Assembly: GCF_031143425.1 (NCBI RefSeq)
Contig: NC_090444.1
Span: 1,536,536,782-1,536,600,781, forward strand
Direction of reading: 5' to 3'
Length of the DNA: 64,000 nucleotides
Source: Pleurodeles waltl
Taxonomy: Eukaryota; Chordata; Amphibia; Caudata; Salamandridae
The position numbers and the translations under genes were made by a program. Positions within the stretch are counted from its first letter, which is position 1; every line of letters begins with the position of its first letter. The notes under the pieces are model-generated. The model had not been told where the DNA came from and ran no database searches. It worked only from the letters and a program-made list of their open reading frames with translations. Below, one piece after another: positions 22,555-32,826 of the stretch.

Positions 22555-23385
22555 GTATACCTCTGGTTCCTTAATATCTCTGGGTTTGTCTAGTGAGACA
22601 ATTTCTAATCCCTGTTGACTTTATGTGAAGAAGATGGATCTTCTACTCACAGCTCTGCTTCAGTCACTCCTACTACTGTGGTCTCTGCACCTTTGTTTTC
22701 TTCAGTACCAGATTCTTGACTATTTAGTTCTTTCCATAACTTCTTCATGACCAATGAATTGAGATGACTCAGTTGGATTGTTTATTTGCTCTTTCCTCGC
22801 TTTACTCTCTCTCTCCTCCCTATCTATATTACATCAGAGGGCGGGGTTCCTGGTGTTTTTTTCTGCTGATGCATTCAGTTTTCCTTCTACGTGCAACTTA
22901 ATTGATAAACCCTCAAATGTCTTTCCTTTTGAGTGTGTGCATCCTGCGGAAGGCTATGACGCCAGCTTGAAGAAGGTGGACACGAATTGCAGCTTTTACA
23001 CATATCCACATGCAAAAAACAGACCCAGTGCAACAGTATCCTGCAAGGAAGAGTGACATATGTTCCAATTTTCACCTTCACAATTCACTGACATTGAGAC
23101 TTTTGTTCCCAAGGGAGCAATGGTCACCTTGTTCATTCTGGGGACAAAAATTCAATAAAAAATATTCGCTAATTGTTGGGTGGGCCAAGCAGGGGAGTAG
23201 CTTCAAGGGCATGTTCGGGGTGTTGCCCCCCCCTAGTAAATGTATTCTTTAGTAAATAGTTATAGGTGCTTTGAGTATGGTGAGGTGGCTGTCTAATTTC
23301 ACCTAGGATTTTTACATGCACACACAGACAAAACTTACTCTCAAGTTTGCAGTTCTTAAAACTGTTGTTTATTTTACAACATATT
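22555..23385. other. unassigned stretch
   Basis: Pyrimidine-rich runs (about 22770-22830) but no supported gene or repeat. Confidence 0.4.
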
Positions 23386-24284
23386 GGGGGTCATTCTGAG
23401 CCTGGCGATCGGTGATAAAGCGGCGGCCAACCCGCAAACAGGCCGGCGGTCAAAAAAATGGAATTCTAACCCTGGCGGGAAGCGCCAACACAGGCCGCCA
23501 CTTTAACACTCCGACCGCCACGGCGGGACCGACAAACAGCGCAGCGGTCACCGCCAACAGGCAGGTGGCAGACAATGTACCGCCCACCCTATCACAACTC
23601 ACCAATCCGCCACCTTTTCCGGGGCGGGAGCCCCGCCGATAAAAACACGGCGGAAACAGACTACGAACGGGAAAACGCTCACCTATACACACTCCACGAG
23701 GAAGGAGGACAGCATGGAGCCCGAATTACACATCCTACCAGCTATTGTCTACCTGCTCATCTACCAGGAGTACGAACGCCGGCGCAGACGACAACGGTGA
23801 GTACTGCACCTACGACACAGGCGAGGGGGGAGGAGGAAAGCTTACGGGCACACACATGCGCCATACACCCACCCCCCCACCACAAATACCTACACCCCAA
23901 TGCCGAGCAACAAGTCAGAGTGACACCACACAAACCCCCCGGAATAATGCAAAGACACAATTTAAATGATCTATAAAATATATGTATAAATAGCTCCATT
24001 GAAGGAATGGCAAATATGCCATATAAAAGATACAAAAATAAGGACTGAACATAGTCAACAATATATCCTTGGTCAAAAAGTCCTGCACATTCCGTCAAAG
24101 TTCCATAGTCCGTGGGCCAATGTGCACAAACACATGGGCAAAGCCCACACAGGAGACCAGATACCATTGGAGAGAACACTGCAGGGGCATCAGATGATAA
24201 AACTACAGGCACCTCAGGGGGAAGGGAAGGGGGGGCACCTCAGCCACATGAGTCCACGACGCCAGATCCACGAGGGGCCTCCAT

Positions 24285-24520
24285 GCCCACTGTCCCATCC
24301 TGGGGAGTGCAAAGCCACAGTCTCACAAGTCCCTACAGTGGGAGGCTTGCCCACTGGACCATCCTGGGGAGTGCAAAGCCACAGTCTCACAAGTCCCTAC
24401 AGTGGGAGGCTTGCCCACTGGACCATCCTGGGGAGTGCAAAGCCACAGTCTCTCAAGTGTCTACAGTGGGAGGCTTGCCCACTGGACCATCCTGGGGAGT
24501 GCAAAGCCACAGTTCATCAG
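24285..24520. repeat. 64-bp tandem repeat, about four copies
   Basis: TGGGGAGTGCAAAGCCACAG recurs at 24301, 24365, 24429 and 24493, an exact 64-bp step, with nearly identical sequence between. As 64 is not a multiple of three, the open frames across it are accidental. Confidence 0.9.
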
Positions 24521-24627
24521 ATGGATTACCGACTCCACTGTTATTGGAGGAGGCATGGTGCCCAGAGTGCTTCCTGAAGCCCTGCTCGACACAGAACCGG
24601 CACTGTCAATGGGCCAGCGGTGCTTGA

Positions 24628-25765
24628 GATGAAGGGCCCAGCGGAGCGGTGCTTGACAGGAAGGGTCCAGCGGAGCGGTGCTTGAGACGGCGGGGCCCAG
24701 CGGAGCGGTGCTAGAGATGAAGGGCCCAGCGGAGCGGTGCTTGAGATGAAGGGCCCAGCGGAGCGGTGCTTGACAGGAAGGGCCCAGCGGAGCGGTGCTT
24801 GAGACGGCGGGGCCCAGCGGAGCGGTGCTTGAGATGAAGGGCCCAGCGGAGCGGTGCTTGAGATGCAGGGCCCAGCGGAGCGGTGCTTGAGACGGCGGGG
24901 CCCAGCGGAGCAGTGCTTGAGATGAAGGGCCCAGCGGAGCGGTGCTTGACAGGAAGGGCCCAGCGGAGCGGTGCTTGAGACGGCGGGGCCCAGCAGAGCG
25001 GTGCTATAGATGAAGGGCCCAGCGGAGCGGTGCTTGAGACGGCGGGGCCCAGCGGAGCGGTGCTTGAGATGAAGGGCCCAGCGGAGCGGTGCTTGGGATG
25101 AAGGGCCCAGCGGAGCGGTGCTTGACAGGAAGGGCCCAGCGGAGCGGTGCTTGAGACGGCGGGGCCCAGCAGAGCGGTGCTAGAGATGAAGGGCCCAGCG
25201 GAGCGGTGCTTGAGACGGCGGGGCCCAGCGGAGCGGTGCTAGAGATGAAGGGCCCAGCGGAGCGGTGCTTGAGATGAAGGGCACAGCGGAGCAGTGCTTG
25301 ACAGGAAGGGCCCAGTGGAGCGGGACTTGACAGAAAGGGCCCAGCGGAGAGGTGCTTGAGACGGCGGGGCCCAGCGGAGCGGTGCTAGAGATGAAGGGCC
25401 CAGCGGAGCGGTGCTTGAGACGGCGGGGCCCAGCAGAGCGGTGCTAGAGATGAAGGGCCCAGCGGAGCGGTGCTTGAGATGAACGGCCCAGCGGAGCGGT
25501 GCTTGACAGGAAGGGCCCAGCGGAGCGGTGCTTGACAGGAAGGGCCCAGCGGAGCGGTGCTTGAGACGGCGGGGCCCAGCGGAGCGGTGCTAGAGATGAA
25601 GGGCACAGTGGAGGGGTGCTTGAGACGGCAGGGCCCAGCGGAGCGGTGCTTGAGATGAAGGGCCCAGCGGAGCGGTGCTTGAGATGAAGGGCCCAGTGGA
25701 GCGGTGCTTGAGATGAAGGGTCCAGCGGTGCGGTGCTTGACAGGAAGGGCCCAGCGGTGTGGTTC
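24628..25765. repeat. minisatellite A, 29-30 bp unit, about 39 copies
   Basis: The unit is CGGTGCTTGA followed by one of three variants (GATGAAGGG, CAGGAAGGG or GACGGCGGGG) and CCCAGCGGAG. The three variants alternate in an irregular higher-order order. There are no unique spacers between units. Confidence 0.95.
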
Positions 25766-26125
25766 TTGTCCCGCCGGGGCCCTGTTCAGCGGTGCTCCTC
25801 CCGGCAGGGCCCTGTTCAGCGGTGCTCCTCCCGGCGGGGCCCATTCAGCGGTTCTTGTCTCGGCGGGGCCCTGTTCAACGGTGCTCCTCCCGGCGGGGCC
25901 CGTTCAGCGGTTCTTGTCCCGGCGGGGCCCTGTTCAGCGGTGATCCTCCCGGCAGGGCCCTGTTCAGCGGTGATCCTCCCGGCAGGGCCCTGTTCAACGG
26001 TGCTCCTCCCGGCGGGACCTGTTCAGCGGTTCTTGTCCCGGCGGGGCCCTGTTCAGCGGTGCTCCTCCCGGCGGGGCCCTGTTCAGCGGTGCTCCTCCCG
26101 GCGGGGCCCTGTTCAGCGGTGCTTG
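25766..26125. repeat. minisatellite B, 29-30 bp unit, about 12 copies
   Basis: The unit reads CGGTGCTCCTCCCGGC then GGGGCCCTGTTCAG, with variants CGGTTCTTGTCCC and CGGTGATCCTCCC. It shares the words GGCGGGGCCC and CAGCGG with minisatellite A and follows it directly, so the two blocks appear to be diverged phases of one array. Confidence 0.93.
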
Positions 26126-26532
26126 TCCTGTGTGTCTAGGGAGCCAGACCTGGCCAAGACTTCCCTCTCATTCACCATCCGAACTTGCAGTCGCGGCGCC
26201 CTCCTGTGATAGAGTCCTGGGCCCGTGGGTGTCGTCCGTCACACCCGAAATGGGGCTGGTGGGGCCCTCCTGGGCAGTTCGCCTGCTGCCTGACTTCTCC
26301 GCCCTGCTGCCCTTGCCCTCCTTCGCTGGAGCTCTGTGGCCCTTGCCTCCCTAGGATGATGTGGCAGGTGACGGGGCAATGCTACTGTCCTTGGTGGCAG
26401 CCGTCTCAGGCTTGTCGCGCCGGGCCTTCTTCTTTTTTGTCCTCTTTCCAGGGGGGGGGCTGGCTGTCCCCTTGCTGCTGGCCGATGTTCCTGCCCTAGG
26501 ATCTGGTGGACTCCAATAGCCCTGCACTATGG

Positions 26533-28719
26533 TCACAGTAGATGCAGGGCTGGTGGTGGCTGAGGTGCTTTTTTTACTCTTACCAGATGGAGGGGGTGGG
26601 TCAGGGATTGGAATGAGCTCAAGGTTGGAAAGGAAAACGACTTGGGAGGACAGGGACGGGTAGCTGTAGTGGGTATGGGAGTGGAGGAAGAGGATGTGGT
26701 TGTAGGAGAGTCAAGTGTGCTGTCTTTGGGTGCAGGTGCTTGTGACGGAGGCTGTCGTGAGGTGGATGGCTGTTGGGTGGGTGGCTGCCTGCGTTTGTGT
26801 GCTTTGGAAGAGGGGGTGACAGACACAGTGGGAGAGGACACAGGGGACGTGTAAATGGCAGTGGGGGTGGTGACTGCACGTGTGTGGACTGTAATGGAGG
26901 GTGTGCTGGTGATGGAAGTACTGGCTGATGCTGGTGTGCATGCAGGTGTGAGTGGAGACGTCACAGGGAGGGAGGAGGGAGATGAGGAGGTTGGGGACAC
27001 AGAGGTGGTAGTGACTGTTGGCATGTCTGCATCTGGATGTTGCTTGGGTGAATGCTTGTGGGATCTGTGGTGCTTATGTCTGGATGAGCTGCCCTTGGGT
27101 GTAGAGGTGTGTGCAGGCTGGTCTGATGGTGTGGATGGGATAGGCAGAGGAACAGGAGACTGGGACTGGGTGGAGGGAGTCAGAAGAGGGAGGCTGGAGA
27201 TAGGGACAATGGCTGCCGTCAGTGCTGAGGCCAGAGCGTTGAACGATCGCTGATGGGCAGCCTGACCCGAATGAATGCCCTCCAGGTATGCATTGCTCCG
27301 ATGCACCTCCCTTTCTACACCCTGGATGGCATTCAAAAGGGTAGACTGCCCAACAATGAGTGTCCTGAGGAGGTCAATGACCTCCTCACTGAGGGCAGCA
27401 GGGGTAACTGGGGCAGGGCCTGAGGTGCCTGGGGCGAAGGAGATGCCCGCCTTCCTGGGCGAGCAGGCACGGAGCGAAGGCAGAGGGGCTGCTAGGAGGG
27501 CGGGGCTGGTGCGCTGGGTGGCGGCTGTACCTGTTGTGGCGGTGGGCACGGATGTTGCCGCCACCGCTAGGGAGCTCCCTTCCGAGGACGTGTCGGTGTC
27601 GCTGATGTCTCCACGGGTCCCCGTTGTGGAGCTCTACTCGCCCTCCGTCTCACTGGTGTACTCGGAGTCTGTTGTATGGCCCTCCAGGGCCATGTGAGAT
27701 GCAGCTCCCTCGTGCGCGATGCCACTTCTCCTCCGCCTGATGATGCTAATGCACACATGAACAGGAAGACAAAGAAAATGGGGGGGGGGAGAAATGAAGA
27801 CAGGTTGAGTGCATGCATTGGCAACACCGTTGGCGGAGAGGACAGACACAGAAGCCCCCTGAACTAGGCCGCGCAATGGGGGTACACTACTCAGTTATTG
27901 TGACTAGGCCTACGTGTCTATGGACGACAAATGCACACATGGGTGGGGCCGGACCATGGCTAGCTGTACTTGGCACCCTACAGAGGTGGGGGGCGGGGCA
28001 CAGAGCCGTGTCTAACGGAGGGGCCTAGCCTACAGAATGCGCCCTGGCCTGGAGATAGCCACAGCCCTCCTCCCCCACCCAGACACCTTCACTGCGCGCA
28101 AAGATAGCAGAATGTGCTGATACTCACCCCCTTGTGTCTGCTGTGATGTCCTCACGCGCCCATCCAAATCGGGGTAGGCCACCGCCAGGATCCGGGACAT
28201 CAGGGGGGTCAATTGCCGGCTGGCACCCCTCCTACGTTGGGAGGCCATCCCCAGCAGAGACTCGGCGGTCTTTCTGGTCCCGCGGCAGATGTCCTCCCAC
28301 CTCTTTCGGCAGTGGGTGCCCCGTCTGTTGTGGACCCCCAGGGCCCGGACGTCCTTGGCGGTGGCATGCCAAATGTCGATCTTCTGATGGGCGCTGACCT
28401 ATGTGACATGTACAGGGTGGTAAAGGAAATCGCATCAGTTTTCTGCCTGGTCAATGTGAGTGCCCCCCCCTCCCCAACCTTGCCATGTGGCACATGCTCT
28501 CATCTTTCGTGCGTTGCACTCCTCATTCGCTCCCCTCCCCACCATCTTACATACACCCCACTCAACACAGGCATAGCCCATTCAACGTGCACCCTGTGTA
28601 CTAACCTGTTGGTCTGGAGGACCGTAGAGTAGCGCATACTGGGGGAGGACCCCATCAACAAGTTTCTCCAATTCTTCGGCAGTGAAGGCAGGGGCCCTTT
28701 CCCTAGTCGCAGCAGCCAT
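26533..28719 (-). pseudogene. Myb/SANT-like Harbinger accessory gene A (MYPOP-like), broken
   Basis: The minus-strand gene has a clear exon structure. Exon 1 (28719-28606) is 38 codons from ATG, with AFTAEELEKLVDGVLPQY, the first helix of a Myb/SANT-like domain, and ends at a GTTAGT donor. Exon 2 (28398-28128) follows an ATAG acceptor with THCRKRWEDI, the recognition helix, then TPLMSRILAVAYPDLDGR, and ends at GTGAGT. Exon 3, from about 27736, has a helical segment (EEVIDLLRTLIVGQSTLL) and a long Ser/Thr/Pro-rich tail to 26533. In Harbinger elements such proteins bind DNA and carry the transposase into the nucleus. Breaks: exon 2 ends in a phase that does not match the conserved frame of exon 3 (one base off), and that frame has TAG at 27636-27634. 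A Lys-rich frame at 26536-26351 may be a shifted C-terminus. Confidence 0.72.
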
Positions 28720-29213
28720 TGTATCTCCCAGACCGAGGTCACAGCAGCACTTGCAGTATAGGTCCTCTCCTGTGGATGATCAGGTCTCGAGTGATTAATC
28801 AGATAGAAAATGGCGGCCACGCCCGCGGCGGTGCGTACCTCGGCGGTGCGTACCGCGACCGCCGGCGCACATCGTCATTGGCTCCTGAGACCCATAGGGT
28901 TTTATGTTAACCAATGCTGCTTTGCGCCGCGGTCTTCGACCGCCTACCGCCACGGTGTGCCACGCCAGCGCAGTGACCTCACATCCCACTGTCACACTTC
29001 ACAGGTCAGGCAGCCGCCATTTCAAGGGCCCACATGGCATGATTTCTACTGCGTCACACTGGCCTAGGCCTTGCATTGCCACTCATACAAGCCGTTCCAT
29101 GCATAGCGATTCGTGTACCGTGCAAGCTGTGTGAACTAACCTGTGGGTTGCTTGACTCTGTGCTCCATGTTGTCCTTCCTAGGCACCGTCCGCTGGGACT
29201 TGCGAGGAGAAGG
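28720..29213. promoter_or_regulatory. divergent promoter region between gene A and the transposase
   Basis: The 494 bp between the start codons of gene A (minus) and the transposase (plus) must hold both promoters. It contains a tandem pair of a 15-bp word, CGGCGGTGCGTACCT (28826-28840 and 28841-28854), followed by more GACCGCC/GGCGGT words that also crowd the element ends and related MITEs. A polypyrimidine tract and AG near 29181 (TTGTCCTTCCTAG) could be a splice acceptor for a 5' untranslated exon of the transposase. No TATA box is obvious. Confidence 0.45.
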
Positions 29214-30218
29214 ATGAATCCTCCCGTGTACCAACCGCTGGTGGACCTGTCGACAATGGAAGAACGACATATCATACTTACATACCGGCTTGACAGAGCA
29301 ACTATACATGAACTATGTGCCCAGCTGGAGCCAGACCTGATGTCCCCCATCCGCCAACCCACAGGGATTCCCCCTCTGGTGCAGGTTCTGTCAGTACTCA
29401 ATTTTTTGGCAAGTGGGTCTTTCCAGACAACAGTGGCCATATCATCTGGGATGTCTCAGCCTATGTTTTCTAAGGTTTTGTCCAGAGTGTTGTCTGCCCT
29501 GATGAAATACATGCGGAGCTACATTATTTTCCCTGAGGTGGGCGAATTGGCTACAGTGAAGGGTGATTTCTATGCCCTTGGACATATCCCCAACATCATT
29601 GGTGCCATTGATGGGACCCATGTGGCTTTGGTTCCCCCCAAAGAAAGTGAGCAGGTGTACCGAAACAGAAAAAGTTATCATTCGATGAATGTCCAGGTGG
29701 TCTGTTTGGCTGACCAGTACATCTCCCATGTAAATGCCAAGTTCCCTGGGTCAGTGCATGACGCGTATGTCATGCGAAATAGCAGCATCCCTTATGTGAT
29801 GGAACAGCTACAGAGACACCGTGTGTGGCTAATTGGTGACTCTGGTTACCCCAACCTGTCGTGGCTACTGACCCCAGTGAGGAATCCCCGGACCAGGGCA
29901 GAGGAACGGTACAATGAGGCCCATGGGCGAACTAGGAGGATCATAGAAAGGACCTTCGGGGTCCTGAAGGCCAGGTTTAGGTGCCTGCATATGACAGGGG
30001 GATCCCTCATGTACTCACCAAAGAAGGTGTGCCAGATCATCGTGGCCTGCTGTATGCTTCACAATCTTGCATTGCGACGCCAGGTGCCTTTTCAGCAGGA
30101 GGATGGTCCAGATGGTGGTGTTGTTGCAGCTGTGGAGCCTGTGGAGAGTGAAGAGGAGGAAGACGACGGGGACGACACGGACAACAGGGATACAGTCATA
30201 CAACAATACTTTCAGTAG
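29214..30218 (+). CDS. Harbinger DDE transposase (HARBI1-like), intact
   Basis: The 334-residue frame starts at the first in-frame ATG; the frame is open further upstream to 29076 but without an ATG. The N-terminus (YRLDRATIHELCAQLEP) is the helical region that precedes the nuclease in HARBI1-like proteins, followed by FLASGSFQ. Catalytic residues of the RNase-H-fold DDE domain are visible: Asp133 in IGAIDGTHV, Asp183 in PGSVHDAYVM and Glu245 in RRIIERTFGVLKARF. CCMLHN near the C-terminus is a family landmark. The protein ends in an acidic tail (EEEEDDGDDTD). Length is normal for the family and there is no stop or shift. It would cut and join DNA at the element's inverted ends, giving 3-bp duplications, and is expected to need a Myb-like partner from the neighbouring genes. 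Confidence 0.93.
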   Translation: MNPPVYQPLVDLSTMEERHIILTYRLDRATIHELCAQLEPDLMSPIRQPTGIPPLVQVLSVLNFLASGSFQTTVAISSGMSQPMFSKVLSRVLSALMKYMRSYIIFPEVGELATVKGDFYALGHIPNIIGAIDGTHVALVPPKESEQVYRNRKSYHSMNVQVVCLADQYISHVNAKFPGSVHDAYVMRNSSIPYVMEQLQRHRVWLIGDSGYPNLSWLLTPVRNPRTRAEERYNEAHGRTRRIIERTFGVLKARFRCLHMTGGSLMYSPKKVCQIIVACCMLHNLALRRQVPFQQEDGPDGGVVAAVEPVESEEEEDDGDDTDNRDTVIQQYFQ

Positions 30219-30723
30219 CACACAAGTAAGAAACAGCCACCCCAATTTACATTTACTTGAGGCCTCAAGTGTCTCCATTGTCTGTGTTTCCCCCCAGTTC
30301 CTGTTAACTGATTTGTGACTTTCCCTTCCCTTTTCAGAGCTGTATGACCCACTGCCTGACTTCAGCTTTGTTTGCCCATGGACTAAAGCTTATTGAAATT
30401 GGTATGTTGTCATCACAAAGTAACTGGACATTATTGAACCGTTATGTGTAATACATTTGTTAAGAATACAAGTAGACTCCTGTTTATTTAAGTGGAATAA
30501 GTGATTTATTTTAAGTGCTACATATAGGTAAATGATTGGGAAGCGGGGATGGGTGGGGGTGGAGTAATGTCCATGGCAGAGTCCAGTTCTCAGTCGCACA
30601 GGTGCATTGTCCATATGCCTGTGGAAGGATGGAGCAGGGGCAGTTCAAGGTTGGACAGGGTGACAATGTGGGACAGTGGGATGACATCAGGGGGTATCTT
30701 AGGCTGGCGGGGGTCTTGCAATC

Positions 30724-32227
30724 CTACTCTGTCTTCTTGTGAGATCTCAGGTTCCTCTTGCAGGGTGGTTCTTCTTCTGCAGGAGGTGGGGTTCTGGTGG
30801 CCTGTCGTTGTGTGGGGGCCTCCTGTCCACTAGCGCCGGCGGAGGTGGTAGGCTGTTCCTGGCCTGGGCTTTTGACAGGGGCCCTTTGGGGTGCCACATG
30901 GTCCCGCAATGTGGTGACGATCTGGGTAAGGGCCAGGACGATGGTCCCCATTGCGGAACCAATGTTCCGCAGTTCCTCCCTTAACTCCATGTACCGTTCC
31001 TCCTGCAGTTCCTGGATCTCCTGGAACCGGGCCAGTACCGTCGCCATCGTCTCCTGGGAGCGGTGGTATGCTCCCATGATGGAGGAGAGGGCCTCTTGGA
31101 GAGTCGGTTCTCCGGGCCTGTCCCCCCCCTGTCGCACAGCAGCCCTCCCAGTTCCCCTGTGTTCCTGGGCCTCTGTCCCCTGGACGGTGTGCCCACTACC
31201 ACTGCCCCCAGGTCCCTGTTGTTGTTGGGGTGGTGGGTTAACCTGGGTGCCCTGTAGTGGTGGACACACCACTGATTTACGTGCCCTGGAGACAGAGGCA
31301 TGGGCCCGCTGGGTGGGAGCTGTGCTGGTGTTCCCAGAGGGGGTTGGGTCTGGTGTAGCCTGTGGCTGTCTGTGGGGAACCGACTGTCCAGAGGTCCCCG
31401 ATGGGCCGGGCTGGTCGTCTGGCTCCAGGGAGACAGAGCTGCTGTCATCGCTGGGGGCCTCTTCTGGGGGTGGGATGGACATCTCTGGACCCTCCGTGGC
31501 GGTGTGGTGGCGTTCGGGTCCTGCAGGGGTATAAAGGTATGGTTATTGCTTCTGTGTGTGGCATTTCGTGTGATGGGTGGGTGTCCGTGTACCCATGTGC
31601 AGGCATTTCCTTGTGGGGGCTTTTGTGAGGGTGGCTTGTGGGGGTGATGTGTGTGTGCAGTGGGCATGCTTTGGTGATGGGTGTCCATGCTTTGGGGTCG
31701 CATGCAGGGCTTGGTGTTGGGATGGGTGGGTTGTGATGGTGAGCCTTTTGCTAGGGGTTGGTGTGATGGGGAAGGGGGTGAGGGTGGGGGTATGATTTGG
31801 CATGCAGGTGGGGTGGGGGTGGGAAGCAGTAGTGAAGATTTGCCTTACCAGAGTCCATTCCTCCGCCTACTCCTGCGAGGCCCTCAGGATGCAGGATGTG
31901 CAAGACTTCCTCCTCCCACGCGGTAAATTCTGGGGGAGCAGGTGGGGGTCCGCCGCCAGTCTTCTGCACCGCAATGTTGTGCCTTGATACCATGGAACGC
32001 ACCTTCCCCCGTAGGTCGTTCCATCTCTTCCTGATGTCCTCCCGATTGCGTGGATGCTGTCCCACCGCGTTAACCCTGTCCACTATCCTTTGCCATAGCT
32101 CCATCTTCCTGGCAATTGTGGTGTGCTGCACCTGTCCCCCGAAGAGCTGGGGCTCTACACGGACTATTTCCTCCACCATGACCCTGAGTTCGGCGTCACT
32201 GAACCTGGGGTGTCTTTGGGGTGCCAT
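30724..32227 (-). CDS. Myb/SANT-like Harbinger accessory gene B (NAIF1-like), two exons
   Basis: Exon 1 (32227-31849) starts at ATG and codes for a Myb/SANT-like domain: RFSDAELRVMVEEI, then a helix ending LWQRIVDRVNAVG, then DIRKRWNDLRGKVRSM as recognition helix (residues about 8-80). It ends at a GTAAGG donor after one base of a codon. An acceptor CCCCTGCAG at 31521 opens exon 2 (31520-30724) in exactly the matching phase; the join codes for Gly. Exon 2 is Pro/Ser-rich, then has a coiled-coil-like helix (ARFQEIQELQEERYMEL and onward) and a basic tail (KRNLRSHKK). The predicted total is 391 residues with no stop. It converges on the transposase. The splice model is inferred from sequence; the role as DNA-binding partner follows from the family. 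Confidence 0.78.
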
Positions 32228-32826
32228 GGGGTGGTGTGGTTGAGGTGTGGGGTGGCGTTTGTGGTGATGAGTGTTGTGCGTGTGGTGGTGTGTGGTGTTT
32301 GGTGCGTGGATTCTGTGTGGGTGATGGTGTTGTGTGCCTCTGTGTTGTGGGATTCTCTATTCTGTGCTCTGTCTCTAGCCTTCGTCAATGATTTCGGGTC
32401 GTAGGGGCTTGTGGGTGATGTGGGTGTGTGTTTTATATTGTGTTGGGTGTGTGGGAGTGGTGTTAGTATGTGTATCAGGTGTGTGTATTTCGAACTGACC
32501 AATGTGGCTGAGTTTTCTATGGGTGTGTGTATTTTGACCGCAGCGGTGTGTACCGCCAATGGAATACCACGTTTGAAAGACCGCCGCATGGATTTGTGGG
32601 TCGGAATGGTATGGGTGTATTTCTGTTGGCGTGACGGTGGAGGTTTGGTCAGCGCCATTTTTTCGCTGACCTTTGGTGTGGCGGATTTTTGAGGATGTCG
32701 GGTTTTTGGTGGTTTGCCTGTTGCGGGTCAGAATGACCGTGGCGGTTTACCGCGGCCGCGGCGGTGTTATGGCGGCCTTCTGGCCGGCGGTAAGCGACTT
32801 TTACCGCCGAGGTCAGAATGACCCCC

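Larger units (their letters stand above)
23386..32826. mobile_element. 9.4-kb Harbinger (PIF/Harbinger) transposon with three genes
   Basis: The ends are exact inverted copies over 14 bases: GGGGGTCATTCTGA at 23386 and TCAGAATGACCCCC at 32813-32826. The flanking triplet ATT occurs on both sides (23383-23385 and 32827-32829), the 3-bp target duplication of this superfamily. Inside are a plus-strand DDE transposase (29214-30218), a minus-strand Myb-like gene that is broken (28719-26533) and a second, different minus-strand Myb-like gene that is intact when spliced (32227-30724). Two minisatellite blocks and a 64-bp repeat lie beyond the 3' end of the first Myb-like gene. A second copy of the terminus word (GGTCAGAATGACC, about 32726-32738) lies inside the right end. 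Exact ends and an intact transposase suggest a fairly recent insertion. Confidence 0.88.

Noticed and set aside
24628..26125. 29-30 bp repeats that recall a CRISPR array
   Set aside because: Units are directly adjacent with no unique spacers, there are no cas genes, and the region lies inside a eukaryotic transposon. It is a minisatellite.
25385..26209. Open frames of 70-160 codons with repeated Gly/Pro/Ala or Ser/Arg motifs
   Set aside because: They are translations of the minisatellites in several frames on both strands; no conserved domain and no frame preference.
26855..27697. Plus-strand frames of 130-140 codons
   Set aside because: Antisense shadows of exon 3 of Myb-like gene A.
30758..31534. 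258-codon plus-strand frame
   Set aside because: It lies antisense to exon 2 of Myb-like gene B, which has a Myb domain, splice agreement and coiled coil; the plus frame has no motif.
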